A stretch of 64,000 nt of DNA, taken from the NCBI GenBank assembly GCA_902616145.1, contig CACMRM010000001.1, positions 97,450-161,449 on the forward strand, written 5' to 3'. This document shows, piece by piece, positions 42,178-51,663 of the stretch; within the stretch, counting starts at the first letter, position 1, and each line of letters begins with the position of its first letter. The notes under the pieces are model-generated. The model worked only from the letters and a program-made list of their open reading frames with translations, did not search any database and was not told the DNA's origin. The DNA comes from an uncultured Pelagibacteraceae bacterium (GTDB taxonomy: Bacteria; Pseudomonadota; Alphaproteobacteria; Pelagibacterales; Pelagibacteraceae). The position numbers and the translations under genes were made by a program.

Positions 42178-43522
42178 CTGAAAGAGCGATTACATTTAAG
42201 AGTAAAGTTACTATAAATAAAGATATTCCTAATGCAAAAGCTGATTGAGTTTTTGGATCTCCAAATTGTTGGTCTCCAATTAAAATTACTACAATTTGCG
42301 CTGTAATGGTAGAAGTTGACTCAAGTGGATTCATTGTAAGATTAGCCGCTAGTCCTGAGGCCATTACAACAATCATTGTTTCTCCTACCGCTCTCGATAC
42401 TGCTAAAAGTATCGAACCTACGATACCAGGTAGGGCTGCTGGAAAAATTACTTTTTTTACAGTTTCAGATTTTGTTGCGCCCATTGCGTAACTCCCATCT
42501 CTTAAATTTTGAGGTACTGCCGTCATAACGTCATCGCTTAGACTTGAAATAAAAGGAATTATCATTACTCCCATAACTGCTCCTGCAGCTAAAGCGCTCT
42601 CCGCTGAAACTTCTAAACCCATAGCGTTACCAATTTCTTTAACAAAAGGACCGACGGTTAAAGCTGCAAAAAAACCATATACCACTGTTGGAATACCAGC
42701 TAAAATCTCAATAATAGGTTTCGCATATTTTCTTATGCCTCTTCCAGCATACTCAGATAGATATATCCCACTCAGCAAACCTATGGGGATGGCAACACAC
42801 ATTGCAATAAAAGCAATAAAAAAAGTTCCAGCAAATAAAGGCACAGCTCCGAAAGCATCCTTCATTAATTCAGGATCTGGTTGGCCATCTCTTACAAAAG
42901 TTTTAGCAGGATACCAATGAGTTCCGAATATAAAGTCAAAGATTTTTACTGCTTGAAAAAACCTAATCGCTTCGAATAAAAGTGAAAAAACTATTCCGAT
43001 TGTAACTAAAACTGCGCCTAATGATGCAACAAATAACACCCATTTAAGAAAAATTTCTACTGGTTCTCTCATTCGATCATTTTTCTGAACAGATCTATAC
43101 GCAAAACTCAGAGAGAAAATTAAAATTGCTAAAATAATTGCTACTTTAGCGCTGTTAGCTATTCCTTTTAATTGAATGTACTTATTAGCAGACTCATCTA
43201 GAAAATTAGTAATATTTCCCGTGTAAGTTCCTGCGGCTAATGCTTTAACCTTTGTGTAAATAAGCTGAAGCTCATTTTTAGTTAAGTTCTGATCAGTGTA
43301 ATCTTGTAAAATAAATGTTTTAACTATTGATGGTTCAAAAACTGACCAAAGAGCAAAAATTATTAATGCTGGTGCAGCACACCAAGCAGCTAAATAATAT
43401 CCATAAAATTTTGGTAATGCCGTAAGTCTTTGTGATGATTGAATAACTAGAGCTTTTTTTCTACCGAAATAATAACTTGTGAAAGCTAAGAGAATAATAA
43501 AAGTTACAAGTATTAAATTCAT
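42146..43522 (-). CDS. pstC: Phosphate ABC transporter permease
   Basis: AVGETMIVVMASG, GIPTVVYGFFA. Confidence 0.95.
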   Translation of the reverse strand: MNLILVTFIILLAFTSYYFGRKKALVIQSSQRLTALPKFYGYYLAAWCAAPALIIFALWSVFEPSIVKTFILQDYTDQNLTKNELQLIYTKVKALAAGTYTGNITNFLDESANKYIQLKGIANSAKVAIILAILIFSLSFAYRSVQKNDRMREPVEIFLKWVLFVASLGAVLVTIGIVFSLLFEAIRFFQAVKIFDFIFGTHWYPAKTFVRDGQPDPELMKDAFGAVPLFAGTFFIAFIAMCVAIPIGLLSGIYLSEYAGRGIRKYAKPIIEILAGIPTVVYGFFAALTVGPFVKEIGNAMGLEVSAESALAAGAVMGVMIIPFISSLSDDVMTAVPQNLRDGSYAMGATKSETVKKVIFPAALPGIVGSILLAVSRAVGETMIVVMASGLAANLTMNPLESTSTITAQIVVILIGDQQFGDPKTQSAFALGISLFIVTLLLNVIALSVVKKYREKYE

Positions 43523-43540
43523 ATTGAGCTTCCAGAGATA

Positions 43541-43567
43541 AAAAGGGGGTAAAATACCCCCTTTTTG
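43541..43567 (-). terminator. Stem-loop/attenuator between pstS and pstC
   Basis: AAAAAGGGGGTA-TTT-TACCCCCTTTTT on the minus strand. Confidence 0.8.
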
Positions 43568-43581
43568 TTTAATTGATACTA

Positions 43582-44586
43582 CTACTTCTTAGCAGGCATG
43601 TTAACTAACTTCGTAGCGTTAGTTCTAGATGTTTTGTATAACTTGCCATCTAGAGGTACTAGCCCGATATCAGTTAAATAACCTTTATTACCCATAGCTT
43701 TTTTACTTGTGAACTCTTTTACGAATTCATGTAAGCCAGGTACAACGCCCACGTGAGCTTTTTTCACATAGAAGAATAAAGGTCTTGCAACTGCGTAACT
43801 GTAATCTTGAATCGAAGATAGACTTGGTTGACCACCTTCAATGCTTGCAGCTTGCAATTTATCTTTTGCAGCTAAGAAATAACTGAAACCAAAGAAACCG
43901 AACATTTCTTTGTCCGCAGCTAATTTTTGAATAATAAGTGAGTCGTTCTCACCAACTTCAATTACCGCACCATCTTCTCTTAACGCTTTATATTTAGCGC
44001 CAGCTTTTTTAGAAGCATCATCGATACCTTTTTTCATTACTAATGAATTCCAAGCATCTCTTGTTCCTGATGTTCCTGGAGGCACCATAACTTTGATAGG
44101 GTAGTTTGGTAATGATGGGTCGATATCACTCCAATTTTTATATGGATTTGGTACTAACGCACCATCTTTAGCAACTTCTTTTGCTAATGCTGCCCATAAT
44201 TGTTTTTTTGTAAAGTTTACTGGTTTAGCATCTTTAGAATAAGCTAACGTTATTCCGTCGTTACCAACTGTGATCTCTACGATTTCTTCAACACCATTTT
44301 TTTGACATAGCGCATACTCTTTAGCCTTCATAGCTCTAGATGCATTTGTTATGTCTGGGTGCTCTGTACCAACTCCAGCACAGAATAATTTAGCTCCACC
44401 ACCTGTTCCTGTTGACTCGATTACTGGTGTTTTAAATTTACCAGACGAACCAAATCTTTCAGCAACGATTGTTGCATAAGGGAATACAGTTGAAGAACCT
44501 ACGATTTTAATCTGATCTCTAGCTTGAGCAGAAGTTACAACTAACATTGCAACTAATGAAGCTAAAGCGATTGATAGTTTTCTCAT
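43582..44586 (-). CDS. pstS: Phosphate-binding periplasmic protein
   Basis: Signal peptide, IKIVGSSTVFPYATIVAE, TGTGGGAKLFCAG. Confidence 0.95.
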   Translation of the reverse strand: MRKLSIALASLVAMLVVTSAQARDQIKIVGSSTVFPYATIVAERFGSSGKFKTPVIESTGTGGGAKLFCAGVGTEHPDITNASRAMKAKEYALCQKNGVEEIVEITVGNDGITLAYSKDAKPVNFTKKQLWAALAKEVAKDGALVPNPYKNWSDIDPSLPNYPIKVMVPPGTSGTRDAWNSLVMKKGIDDASKKAGAKYKALREDGAVIEVGENDSLIIQKLAADKEMFGFFGFSYFLAAKDKLQAASIEGGQPSLSSIQDYSYAVARPLFFYVKKAHVGVVPGLHEFVKEFTSKKAMGNKGYLTDIGLVPLDGKLYKTSRTNATKLVNMPAKK

Positions 44587-44654
44587 TGTTTATCCTTTCA
44601 TTTATTAATTAATTAACAAACATTGGACTCATAGAATTAAGAGGACTCTTAATT

Positions 44655-44672
44655 ATTACAGATATGTTACAA
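44655..44672 (-). promoter_or_regulatory. Putative PhoB-binding (Pho) box upstream of pstS
   Basis: Minus strand TTGTAACATATCTGTAAT: two TGTAAYA half-sites with 11-bp period. Confidence 0.6.
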
Positions 44673-44693
44673 ATTTATTAAAATGATAACTTT

Positions 44694-45305
44694 TTAGTTG
44701 AACTTTCTAGTTATCTCGATTTGTTGATAATCAGAGGCTAAAGACCCTCCGCAACTAAAAGGTCTTACTTTATTTTTAACTGCGTAGGATTGAGTAGGCT
44801 TTAATGTAACTTCTAGTTGTACAAAGTTAACTAATTTTTGAGTAAAACCTTTATCATATCTCCAAGCATTCCATTGTGTTGGAGCGGTGAATACTTCACT
44901 TAAATAAGATGCAGCTTTTGAGTGAATCATATTGCTCTCGTTTTGTCCTTTTAAAAGATTATTTTTAACTTTTTCAAAAATTTTTCTACATTTAATTGAG
45001 TCCACCATGTACGAGTTAGCATTTAAATGAGTGCTCATCGGTGCTGACACAATTAATTGAATTCCATCGTCTCTTCTAGAAAATAAAGCTTCAGTATAAA
45101 TTGTAGATACATTTTTATTATCTACTTCAAGAACTAAATCGTTTTTAGCTTGCCTAAGATCGTTTTTAAGTCTTAAAAGTCCAAGATCAAAAACTGTGAG
45201 AGGTTGAGAACGTAAAGTTTTCTCAATTAAGTTTACATCTGCCTTAACAGTTGTAAAAGTTAAAGTTAATAAAACCAGAATTATATAATTTGTTATTCTA
45301 GTCAT
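44694..45305 (-). CDS. Exported protein of unknown function between phoR and pstS
   Basis: Signal peptide (ILVLLTLTFTTVKA), 203 aa, same strand as the pst genes. Confidence 0.8.
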   Translation of the reverse strand: MTRITNYIILVLLTLTFTTVKADVNLIEKTLRSQPLTVFDLGLLRLKNDLRQAKNDLVLEVDNKNVSTIYTEALFSRRDDGIQLIVSAPMSTHLNANSYMVDSIKCRKIFEKVKNNLLKGQNESNMIHSKAASYLSEVFTAPTQWNAWRYDKGFTQKLVNFVQLEVTLKPTQSYAVKNKVRPFSCGGSLASDYQQIEITRKFN

Positions 45306-45368
45306 ACTAGAATTTTAACTATTTTACTGTCTATCTCAAGACATAATTTAATAAATTTGTGATATTTG

Positions 45369-46565
45369 CTAAAATTTAGAAAAGTGAACCTTTATTTCGG
45401 TGCCACTTTGAGCCTCACTTTTTATTTCTAACTCACCTCTATGCTGATTAACAATGTGCTTCACGATCGCCATTCCAAGTCCAGTGCCACCAACTTTTTT
45501 ACTTTTAGCTGCATCAACTCTAAAAAATCTTTCAGTAATTCTCGGAAGTTGTTCAGTTGGAATTCCAATACCATTATCTTTAATGGACACGGTATAAGAG
45601 TCTCCTATTACTTTTCCGTTACCTTGTCCACAATTAACCTCGATCTTTTTATTTTTTTCTGAATATTTTATACTGTTATCAATAATATTTGAAAAAACTT
45701 CAATTAATTTTTCATGATCGCCTTTAATAAAGAAATCATCTTTTATATTATTTTTAAATTCAAAAGATTTTAAATTTTTTTGATGGATATCTTCAACGTT
45801 ACTTAAAACTTCTTTTAAATTTACTTTATCTTGAGGCTGTATATGTTCCTCTAACTCAATTCTACTTAATGAAAGTAAATCTTTAATTAAGCTTTCCATC
45901 CTATCAGCTTGCTCAAGCATTATCGGTATGAATTTTTTTTGTGCTTCTAAATCATCTTTCGCATGTCCGCTTATAGTTTCTAAAAATCCTTTAATAGAAA
46001 CTAAAGGCGTTTTAAGTTCATGGCTGACATTAGCTACAAAATCAGATTTAAACCTTTGCGCTTTTATAATATCAGTTAAATCTTTTAGAAATAAAACAAC
46101 TGAGTCAGGATCATCGACATATGAGGTCGGTCCAGAGAATAGATGAACTTTAAAGAACTGAAATGAGGGAGAGGATAATTCTAAATCCATAGTAATTGTC
46201 TCTTTTTTTAAAAGTACTAAATCAATATTTTGGAGTAAATCAGGAACTCTCAATAAAGTAGCCACGTGCTTATTTAAATTATTTTCTCCAAATTTTTTTT
46301 TTGCACTATTATTAAAAAATTTGATATTTTTAAATTTATCTACAATTAAAATTAGATCATCGATTTGATTAATAATCTTTACTTGCTCATTAGTTTTTTC
46401 AATATTTTCATTGGTGATGTCTTCTATCCCCTCTTCATTATTACTTGGTTTGTTCTCTCTCTTAACATCGGATCTTGCCTCCATGCCTGCTACAATGGAT
46501 TTTCTGGATACTGCAATTACTACGATCACAATTATCCCAGCAAGAGAATAAAATAATAATTCCAT
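45369..46565 (-). CDS. phoR: Phosphate regulon sensor histidine kinase
   Basis: TM, PAS-like region, FVANVSHELKTPL, GTGLGMAIVKHIV. Confidence 0.92.
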   Translation of the reverse strand: MELLFYSLAGIIVIVVIAVSRKSIVAGMEARSDVKRENKPSNNEEGIEDITNENIEKTNEQVKIINQIDDLILIVDKFKNIKFFNNSAKKKFGENNLNKHVATLLRVPDLLQNIDLVLLKKETITMDLELSSPSFQFFKVHLFSGPTSYVDDPDSVVLFLKDLTDIIKAQRFKSDFVANVSHELKTPLVSIKGFLETISGHAKDDLEAQKKFIPIMLEQADRMESLIKDLLSLSRIELEEHIQPQDKVNLKEVLSNVEDIHQKNLKSFEFKNNIKDDFFIKGDHEKLIEVFSNIIDNSIKYSEKNKKIEVNCGQGNGKVIGDSYTVSIKDNGIGIPTEQLPRITERFFRVDAAKSKKVGGTGLGMAIVKHIVNQHRGELEIKSEAQSGTEIKVHFSKF

Positions 46566-46607
46566 GATTTGATTATACTTTAAAGATATAGACTAAAGAA
46601 ATATTTT

Positions 46608-47615
46608 TTAGCGGTTTGATACCGCACTATTTAAAAAGATTTTTGCGCAATTTTCCCAGGTATATTTTTTTGCATGCTCAATGCAAGCGCTTCTATCTGA
46701 CTTAAGAGCTTCAAGTGCTGCTTTTTTAAGATCGTTGTTTAACGAGCCAATGTTTGTTCCGTTAAAAATATCTTTTGGTCCTGCTACTGGGTAAGCAGCT
46801 ACTGGCAATCCACATTTTAAAGCTTCTATAATTACAATTCCAAAAGTATCTGTTTTGCTCGGGAAAACAAAAACATCAGAAGAAGCAAAGTAACTTGCAA
46901 GCTCACCATTTGTTCTCTCTCCTTTAAATATCGCTTCAGGGTATTCTTTTTTAAGTTTATCTAAATCAGGTCCTTTACCAACAACTAGTTTCGTGCCTTC
47001 TAACTCTAAATCCAGAAATGCTCTTATATTCTTCTCAATAGATACCCTTCCCACATAAAGATAAATTGGTCTTTTATACTCTAAATTAATCTTTTTAGGC
47101 TTTTGAAATGCCCCGTGGTTTGCCCCTCTAGTCCAAACAACCATCTTATCCTTATCAAAACCAATATCTTGAAGTTCATCTTTCATTGACTGAGTTGTTA
47201 CTAAAATTTTTTCAGCCTTTGAGTGAAATCCTTTAAGGAACTTTTGAGCAAGCTTAATTGGCAAATAAGGATAGTATAGCTTCAAATATTTATCAAATTG
47301 AGTATGGTAAGACGTAGTAAACTTAAGCTTATTTTTTACACAATATCTTTTTGCAAATATTCCTATCGGGCCTTCTGTAGCTATGTGAATTATATCAGCA
47401 TCGGCTTTAGAAATTAATCTACCTACTCTAGGCCAAACATTAAGAGAAAGTTTTATTTCATTATATTTTGGCATTGGCACAGTAAAAAATTGATTAGGTT
47501 CAATATATTCAACCTGATGTCCAATTTTTTTTAATTCATCGCCAAGATTTTTTAAAGTTCTACAAACACCGTTCACTTGCGGATACCAGGCATCAGTAAC
47601 GATTAAAATTTTCAT
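46608..47615 (-). CDS. GT4-family glycosyltransferase (glycolipid synthase candidate, Agt/SqdX-like)
   Basis: VTDAWYPQVNGVCRTL, VGRVSIEKNIRAFL, FPSKTDTFGIVIIEAL; paired with plcP. Confidence 0.88.
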   Translation of the reverse strand: MKILIVTDAWYPQVNGVCRTLKNLGDELKKIGHQVEYIEPNQFFTVPMPKYNEIKLSLNVWPRVGRLISKADADIIHIATEGPIGIFAKRYCVKNKLKFTTSYHTQFDKYLKLYYPYLPIKLAQKFLKGFHSKAEKILVTTQSMKDELQDIGFDKDKMVVWTRGANHGAFQKPKKINLEYKRPIYLYVGRVSIEKNIRAFLDLELEGTKLVVGKGPDLDKLKKEYPEAIFKGERTNGELASYFASSDVFVFPSKTDTFGIVIIEALKCGLPVAAYPVAGPKDIFNGTNIGSLNNDLKKAALEALKSDRSACIEHAKKYTWENCAKIFLNSAVSNR

Positions 47616-48431
47616 TTATTTATTTACTACTTTTAAATACGGCTCGTAATCAACAACGTCACCTCTGATTTTATCCCAGTCAATAACTTCCATGCGACCA
47701 TCAAAATGTTCTACCAAGAAAGTTGCACCTTCTACCCAATCACCACAATTTAAATATCTCACACCATCTAAGACTTGATCGGCAGAATGATGAATATGGC
47801 CGCAAATTATGCCATCAACATTTTTTCTTTTAGCATAAGTTGCTAAAGTTTTTTCATAATCGCCTATATATTTTACAGCGTTCTTTACTTTGTGTTTTAA
47901 ATATTTTGCTAAAGACCAATTACCCTTTTTAAATAATCTTCTAAAAAAATTGATAACAACATTAAACTCAAGTAAAAAACTATAAGCGATAGCTCCTACT
48001 TTTGATAACCATGGAGCATATTTCATCACTCCATCCCAAGCATCACCATGAACAACAATATACTTTTTATTATCTGAACTTACATGTATGGCTCTATTTA
48101 CCACTTCAATATCGCCAAAATGTAATGGTAAAAATTTTCTGAAGACATCATCATGATTTCCCACAATATATTTTACTTTTGTTCCATGTCTTGCTTTTCT
48201 TAATGTTTTTTGAATCACATCATTATGTTCTTGAGGCCAGTAAAATTTTGTTTTTAAAGCCCAAACATCAATGATATCACCAACAAGATATAAATTCTCT
48301 GACCTTGAATGTTTGTAAAATTCTAATAATTTGTTTGCTGCACTTTTTCTATGCCCAAGGTGCAAGTCAGAAATAAAGATGCTTTTGTAATTTAAAATCT
48401 TTCCTTTAGATTTAGTTTGAATTGTTTCCAT
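47616..48431 (-). CDS. plcP: Calcineurin-like metallophosphatase, PlcP-type phospholipase C candidate
   Basis: FISDLHLGHR, VGDIIDVW, VGNHDDVF, VHGDAWD, CGHIHH; start trimmed from 48470. Confidence 0.8.
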   Translation of the reverse strand: METIQTKSKGKILNYKSIFISDLHLGHRKSAANKLLEFYKHSRSENLYLVGDIIDVWALKTKFYWPQEHNDVIQKTLRKARHGTKVKYIVGNHDDVFRKFLPLHFGDIEVVNRAIHVSSDNKKYIVVHGDAWDGVMKYAPWLSKVGAIAYSFLLEFNVVINFFRRLFKKGNWSLAKYLKHKVKNAVKYIGDYEKTLATYAKRKNVDGIICGHIHHSADQVLDGVRYLNCGDWVEGATFLVEHFDGRMEVIDWDKIRGDVVDYEPYLKVVNK

Positions 48432-48475
48432 ATTTTTTATAAAACGAATCTCTAGTATAAGTAGAATCATAAATA

Positions 48476-48493
48476 TGTTACAGAATTGTTAAA
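48476..48493. promoter_or_regulatory. Putative Pho box between plcP and diacylglycerol kinase gene
   Basis: TGTTACA-GAAT-TGTTAAA (minus: TTTAACA-ATTC-TGTAACA), 11-bp period. Confidence 0.5.
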
Positions 48494-48495
48494 AT

Positions 48496-49392
48496 ATGGA
48501 TAAAAAATTGAATTTTGCCGTTATATTTAATGCTAATGCAGCAGGTGGTAGAAAACTTAAATTAATTAATAAGGTTATTTATCTTTTAGAAAAAAATCAC
48601 CTTGTAGATCTTTTTAAAACCGAAAGCGAAGATCATGCAAGAAAAGTTTTTAAAGAATTATCTAATAAAAAATTTGATCGGTTAGTATTTGCTGGCGGTG
48701 ACGGGAGCGTATGTTTTGGTATTAATGAAATGTTTAAAAGTGATAATCTAAAAGACAAATTAGTAGGTTACATACCTGCTGGCACTGCAAATATTTTACA
48801 AATAGAAACTCAAATTAAGAAAAAGGCGGAGGAGATTTACAACGTCCTCGTATCAGATAATCATAAGAAAATTTCATTAGCAAAAATAAATGATAAGTAC
48901 TTTTTCTTGATGGCTGGTGTAGGTTTTGACTCTCGAATTGTTGAGTCCATAAATATTAATATTAAAAAGTATCTTGGAAAAGTAATTTTCGCTTTAAAAG
49001 GTTTTCAGCATTTTTTATTTTTAAAAAATAATAAAATGGAGGTTGAGGTAGATAATGAAAAAATTATGGCTGATTGGATTTTATGTACTAATTCAAAATA
49101 CTATGCTGGTCCCCATTCTATAACAAATGATACCAATATATTTGAAAACAGGATAGTGGCTTACATATTTAAAGACCTGACTAGAATAAAATTACTTTAT
49201 TATGTTTGGTTGATTTTAACCAAAGGTGACTTAACTCCTGCAAAAAGTGTAATTAAAAAAGAATTGAACAGATTAAAAATAAATGGTGTAAACAATAAAG
49301 TTCTATCACAGGTTGATGGTGAAAATTGTGGTTACGTAAACAGTCTTGAAATCCAAAAAACAGACAGATTTATAAATTTATTAGTTCCGTAG
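48496..49392 (+). CDS. Diacylglycerol/lipid kinase family protein
   Basis: FNANAAGGRK, FAGGDGSVCFGINE, PAGTANILQ. Confidence 0.88.
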   Translation: MDKKLNFAVIFNANAAGGRKLKLINKVIYLLEKNHLVDLFKTESEDHARKVFKELSNKKFDRLVFAGGDGSVCFGINEMFKSDNLKDKLVGYIPAGTANILQIETQIKKKAEEIYNVLVSDNHKKISLAKINDKYFFLMAGVGFDSRIVESININIKKYLGKVIFALKGFQHFLFLKNNKMEVEVDNEKIMADWILCTNSKYYAGPHSITNDTNIFENRIVAYIFKDLTRIKLLYYVWLILTKGDLTPAKSVIKKELNRLKINGVNNKVLSQVDGENCGYVNSLEIQKTDRFINLLVP

Positions 49393-49494
49393 GATTTTCT
49401 AAATTTTTTCAACTTTTAGTTTAAAAGATTTTTCTTAATTTAATTTGAAAAATTTTTTAGATTGTTTTAGATTTTTCTTTTTTGGAGGAACAAT

Positions 49495-49692
49495 ATGAAA
49501 AAAAAGTTAAAAAAAAACGAAAAGAAAAAGAAAAAAATACTAAAATCAATCGATAAGCTTAAAAATAAGATAAGCACTAAACAAAAAAAACTATCAAAGA
49601 TTGATCTAAAGATAGCTAGTATCGAGAAAAAAATCGCTGAAAAAAGAGCTAACAAAAATAAAGAACCTATCACAGCATCTTTAAATAATTAG
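49495..49692 (+). CDS. Lysine-rich 65-aa coiled-coil microprotein
   Basis: Preceded by GGAGG; 24 Lys of 65; heptad-like IDKLKNKISTKQKKLSKIDLKIASIEKKI. Confidence 0.65.
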   Translation: MKKKLKKNEKKKKKILKSIDKLKNKISTKQKKLSKIDLKIASIEKKIAEKRANKNKEPITASLNN

Positions 49693-49711
49693 TTTATAAA
49701 GAAATTAAATG

Positions 49712-49735
49712 CCCCTGATTTAAAAATATCAGGGG
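49712..49735. terminator. Stem-loop between convergent genes
   Basis: CCCCTGAT-TTAAAAAT-ATCAGGGG followed by T-rich sequence. Confidence 0.7.
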
Positions 49736-49736
49736 T

Positions 49737-50081
49737 TTACTTTAATTTACCAAAAAGGTTTAAAAGTATTACTCCTGAAACAATTAAAATTAATCCAACA
49801 GTAGCATAAAGATCAGGAGTTTGATTATATTTAAATATACCAAATAATGTAACTGCTGTTATCGTTAATGCTCCGTAAGTCGCATAAGTAAATCCAACAG
49901 GTATTATAGTCATTGCTTTAGATAAACAAAAAATACAAACAACAATACTTGTGATGCAAAAAATTGTTGGTGTGAGCTTGGTAAAACTTTCTGTAGTTTT
50001 GAGAAAACCGTTAGTGGCAATACCTGTTATAATTGCAAGAATTAGATAAATATATCCACTAAATAAACTTATACTTTTCAT
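49737..50081 (-). CDS. Small multidrug resistance/EmrE-like transporter
   Basis: 114 aa, four TM segments; IPVGFTYATYGAL, LIVSGVILLN. Confidence 0.75.
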   Translation of the reverse strand: MKSISLFSGYIYLILAIITGIATNGFLKTTESFTKLTPTIFCITSIVVCIFCLSKAMTIIPVGFTYATYGALTITAVTLFGIFKYNQTPDLYATVGLILIVSGVILLNLFGKLK

Positions 50082-51022
50082 TGTGCTTTAGCAAACTGTC
50101 CGCCGTCTCTATATCTCCATAACCATTTTTTCATCTCTTCTTCAACGTCAGCTGGATCTATACCAAGATCTTTTAATGTTAGATGATTATTGGAAACAAC
50201 ATTATCTGCCTCAGACAAAATTTCACATTGGTCTCTAGTTAAAATTGGAGGCAAAGGAAGTAAATCCGTTATACTACTTTGTATTTTTGCAATAGCCATT
50301 GGCATTTCAACAACGAACCTTTTTTTGTTAATAGTTAATAAAATTGACTTAACCATATCTCCAAAACTAATTACTTTTGGTCCTCCAATTTCATAAATTT
50401 TACCTTCGTTATTTTTAATTTCAATTGCTTTTAAAATGGAGCTTACGACATCAGAAACTAAGATTGGTTGAAACTTATAATTTTTCCCAACAACTGGAAT
50501 TACAGGCAATCTACTTAATTTTGAAAAAAGATTGGTAAAGTTATCTTCGGGGCCACATACTACACTAGGCCTTATGATTACTGTTTTTTTAAAATTCTCT
50601 AGTGCTTTTTGTTCTCCGAGAAATTTTGATTTTTGATATAGAGATTTTGATTTATCATTAGCTCCAATGGCGCTAACATGGATAAATTTTTTGACATCTG
50701 TCTCTGAACAAATCTTAGCGATAGCTTCAGGAATTTTTGAATGAATATTGTAAAATTTTTGTTTTCTGTTCTCAAATAGGATACCAATTAAATTCACAAC
50801 TACATCTGAATTTTTTATTGCTTCTTTTAAATCTGAAAAATTATTTGGGTTCCAATCTAATAGTTCTATTGCGCCTGGCGTTGCTTGAGTCTTTAAATAC
50901 CCTTTTTGAAAGGCTTTTCTAGTGGTAATGATGCATCTAAAGTTTTTCTTGGTCAAATTTCGAACAAGATATCTTCCTATAAAGCCTCCACCACCTAAAA
51001 TTGTGCAAATTTGGTTTTTCAT
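50078..51022 (-). CDS. NAD(P)-dependent epimerase (NDUFA9/complex I-associated type)
   Basis: ILGGGGFIGRYLVRNL, VHVSAIGA-like, RPSVVCGPEDNFTNLF. Confidence 0.88.
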   Translation of the reverse strand: MKNQICTILGGGGFIGRYLVRNLTKKNFRCIITTRKAFQKGYLKTQATPGAIELLDWNPNNFSDLKEAIKNSDVVVNLIGILFENRKQKFYNIHSKIPEAIAKICSETDVKKFIHVSAIGANDKSKSLYQKSKFLGEQKALENFKKTVIIRPSVVCGPEDNFTNLFSKLSRLPVIPVVGKNYKFQPILVSDVVSSILKAIEIKNNEGKIYEIGGPKVISFGDMVKSILLTINKKRFVVEMPMAIAKIQSSITDLLPLPPILTRDQCEILSEADNVVSNNHLTLKDLGIDPADVEEEMKKWLWRYRDGGQFAKAQ

Positions 51023-51039
51023 GGTATTTAGAGTTATAT

Positions 51040-51663
51040 ATGAAAATTACTAAGATTAAAGAGGACATAACTTCTGAAATTGCAAGTTCATTTAAAAACA
51101 GTATTGCGATCGATACTGAGGCTACTGGCTTGCAAATACCAGAGAGAGATAAATTAAGTCTGATTCAGATTTGTGATGAAAAGGCAAATACATATATAAT
51201 TCAACCAAATAAAGAAACTTATAAAGCTCCTAACTTGGTTTCAGTTTTAGAAAATGAAAAAATATTAAAAATTGGACATTTTTTAAGATTCGATAAAAAT
51301 GCGCTAGAGTATTTTTTAAAGTGCAAGGTTAAAAATATATTTGATACTAAAATAGCATCAAAGATTGTAAGAACTTATACTGATGCTCATGGATTAAAAA
51401 ACTTGGTTCAAGAATTTTGTAATAAGTCTATTGACAAAAGACAAGGTAGTAGTGATTGGAATAAGGATATAGAAAAACTCTCTGATAAACAGCTAGAATA
51501 TGCAGCAAATGATGTAATTTATTTACATAAAATAAAAACGGAACTTGAAGGTATGTTAATTAGAGAAAAGAGAATGGAGATTTTTAAAAAGTGTCTTACC
51601 TTTTTAGATACAAGAGTAGAATTAGATCAAAAAGGATTTAAGGAAGATATTTTTGAACACTAA
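51040..51663 (+). CDS. rnd: Ribonuclease D / 3'-5' exonuclease
   Basis: IAIDTEATGL, HGLKNLVQEF, YAANDVIYLH. Confidence 0.88.
   Translation: MKITKIKEDITSEIASSFKNSIAIDTEATGLQIPERDKLSLIQICDEKANTYIIQPNKETYKAPNLVSVLENEKILKIGHFLRFDKNALEYFLKCKVKNIFDTKIASKIVRTYTDAHGLKNLVQEFCNKSIDKRQGSSDWNKDIEKLSDKQLEYAANDVIYLHKIKTELEGMLIREKRMEIFKKCLTFLDTRVELDQKGFKEDIFEH

Noticed and set aside
45306-45368. Pho box upstream of the exported protein gene next to phoR
   Set aside because: Only a weak single half-site; no 11-bp repeat.
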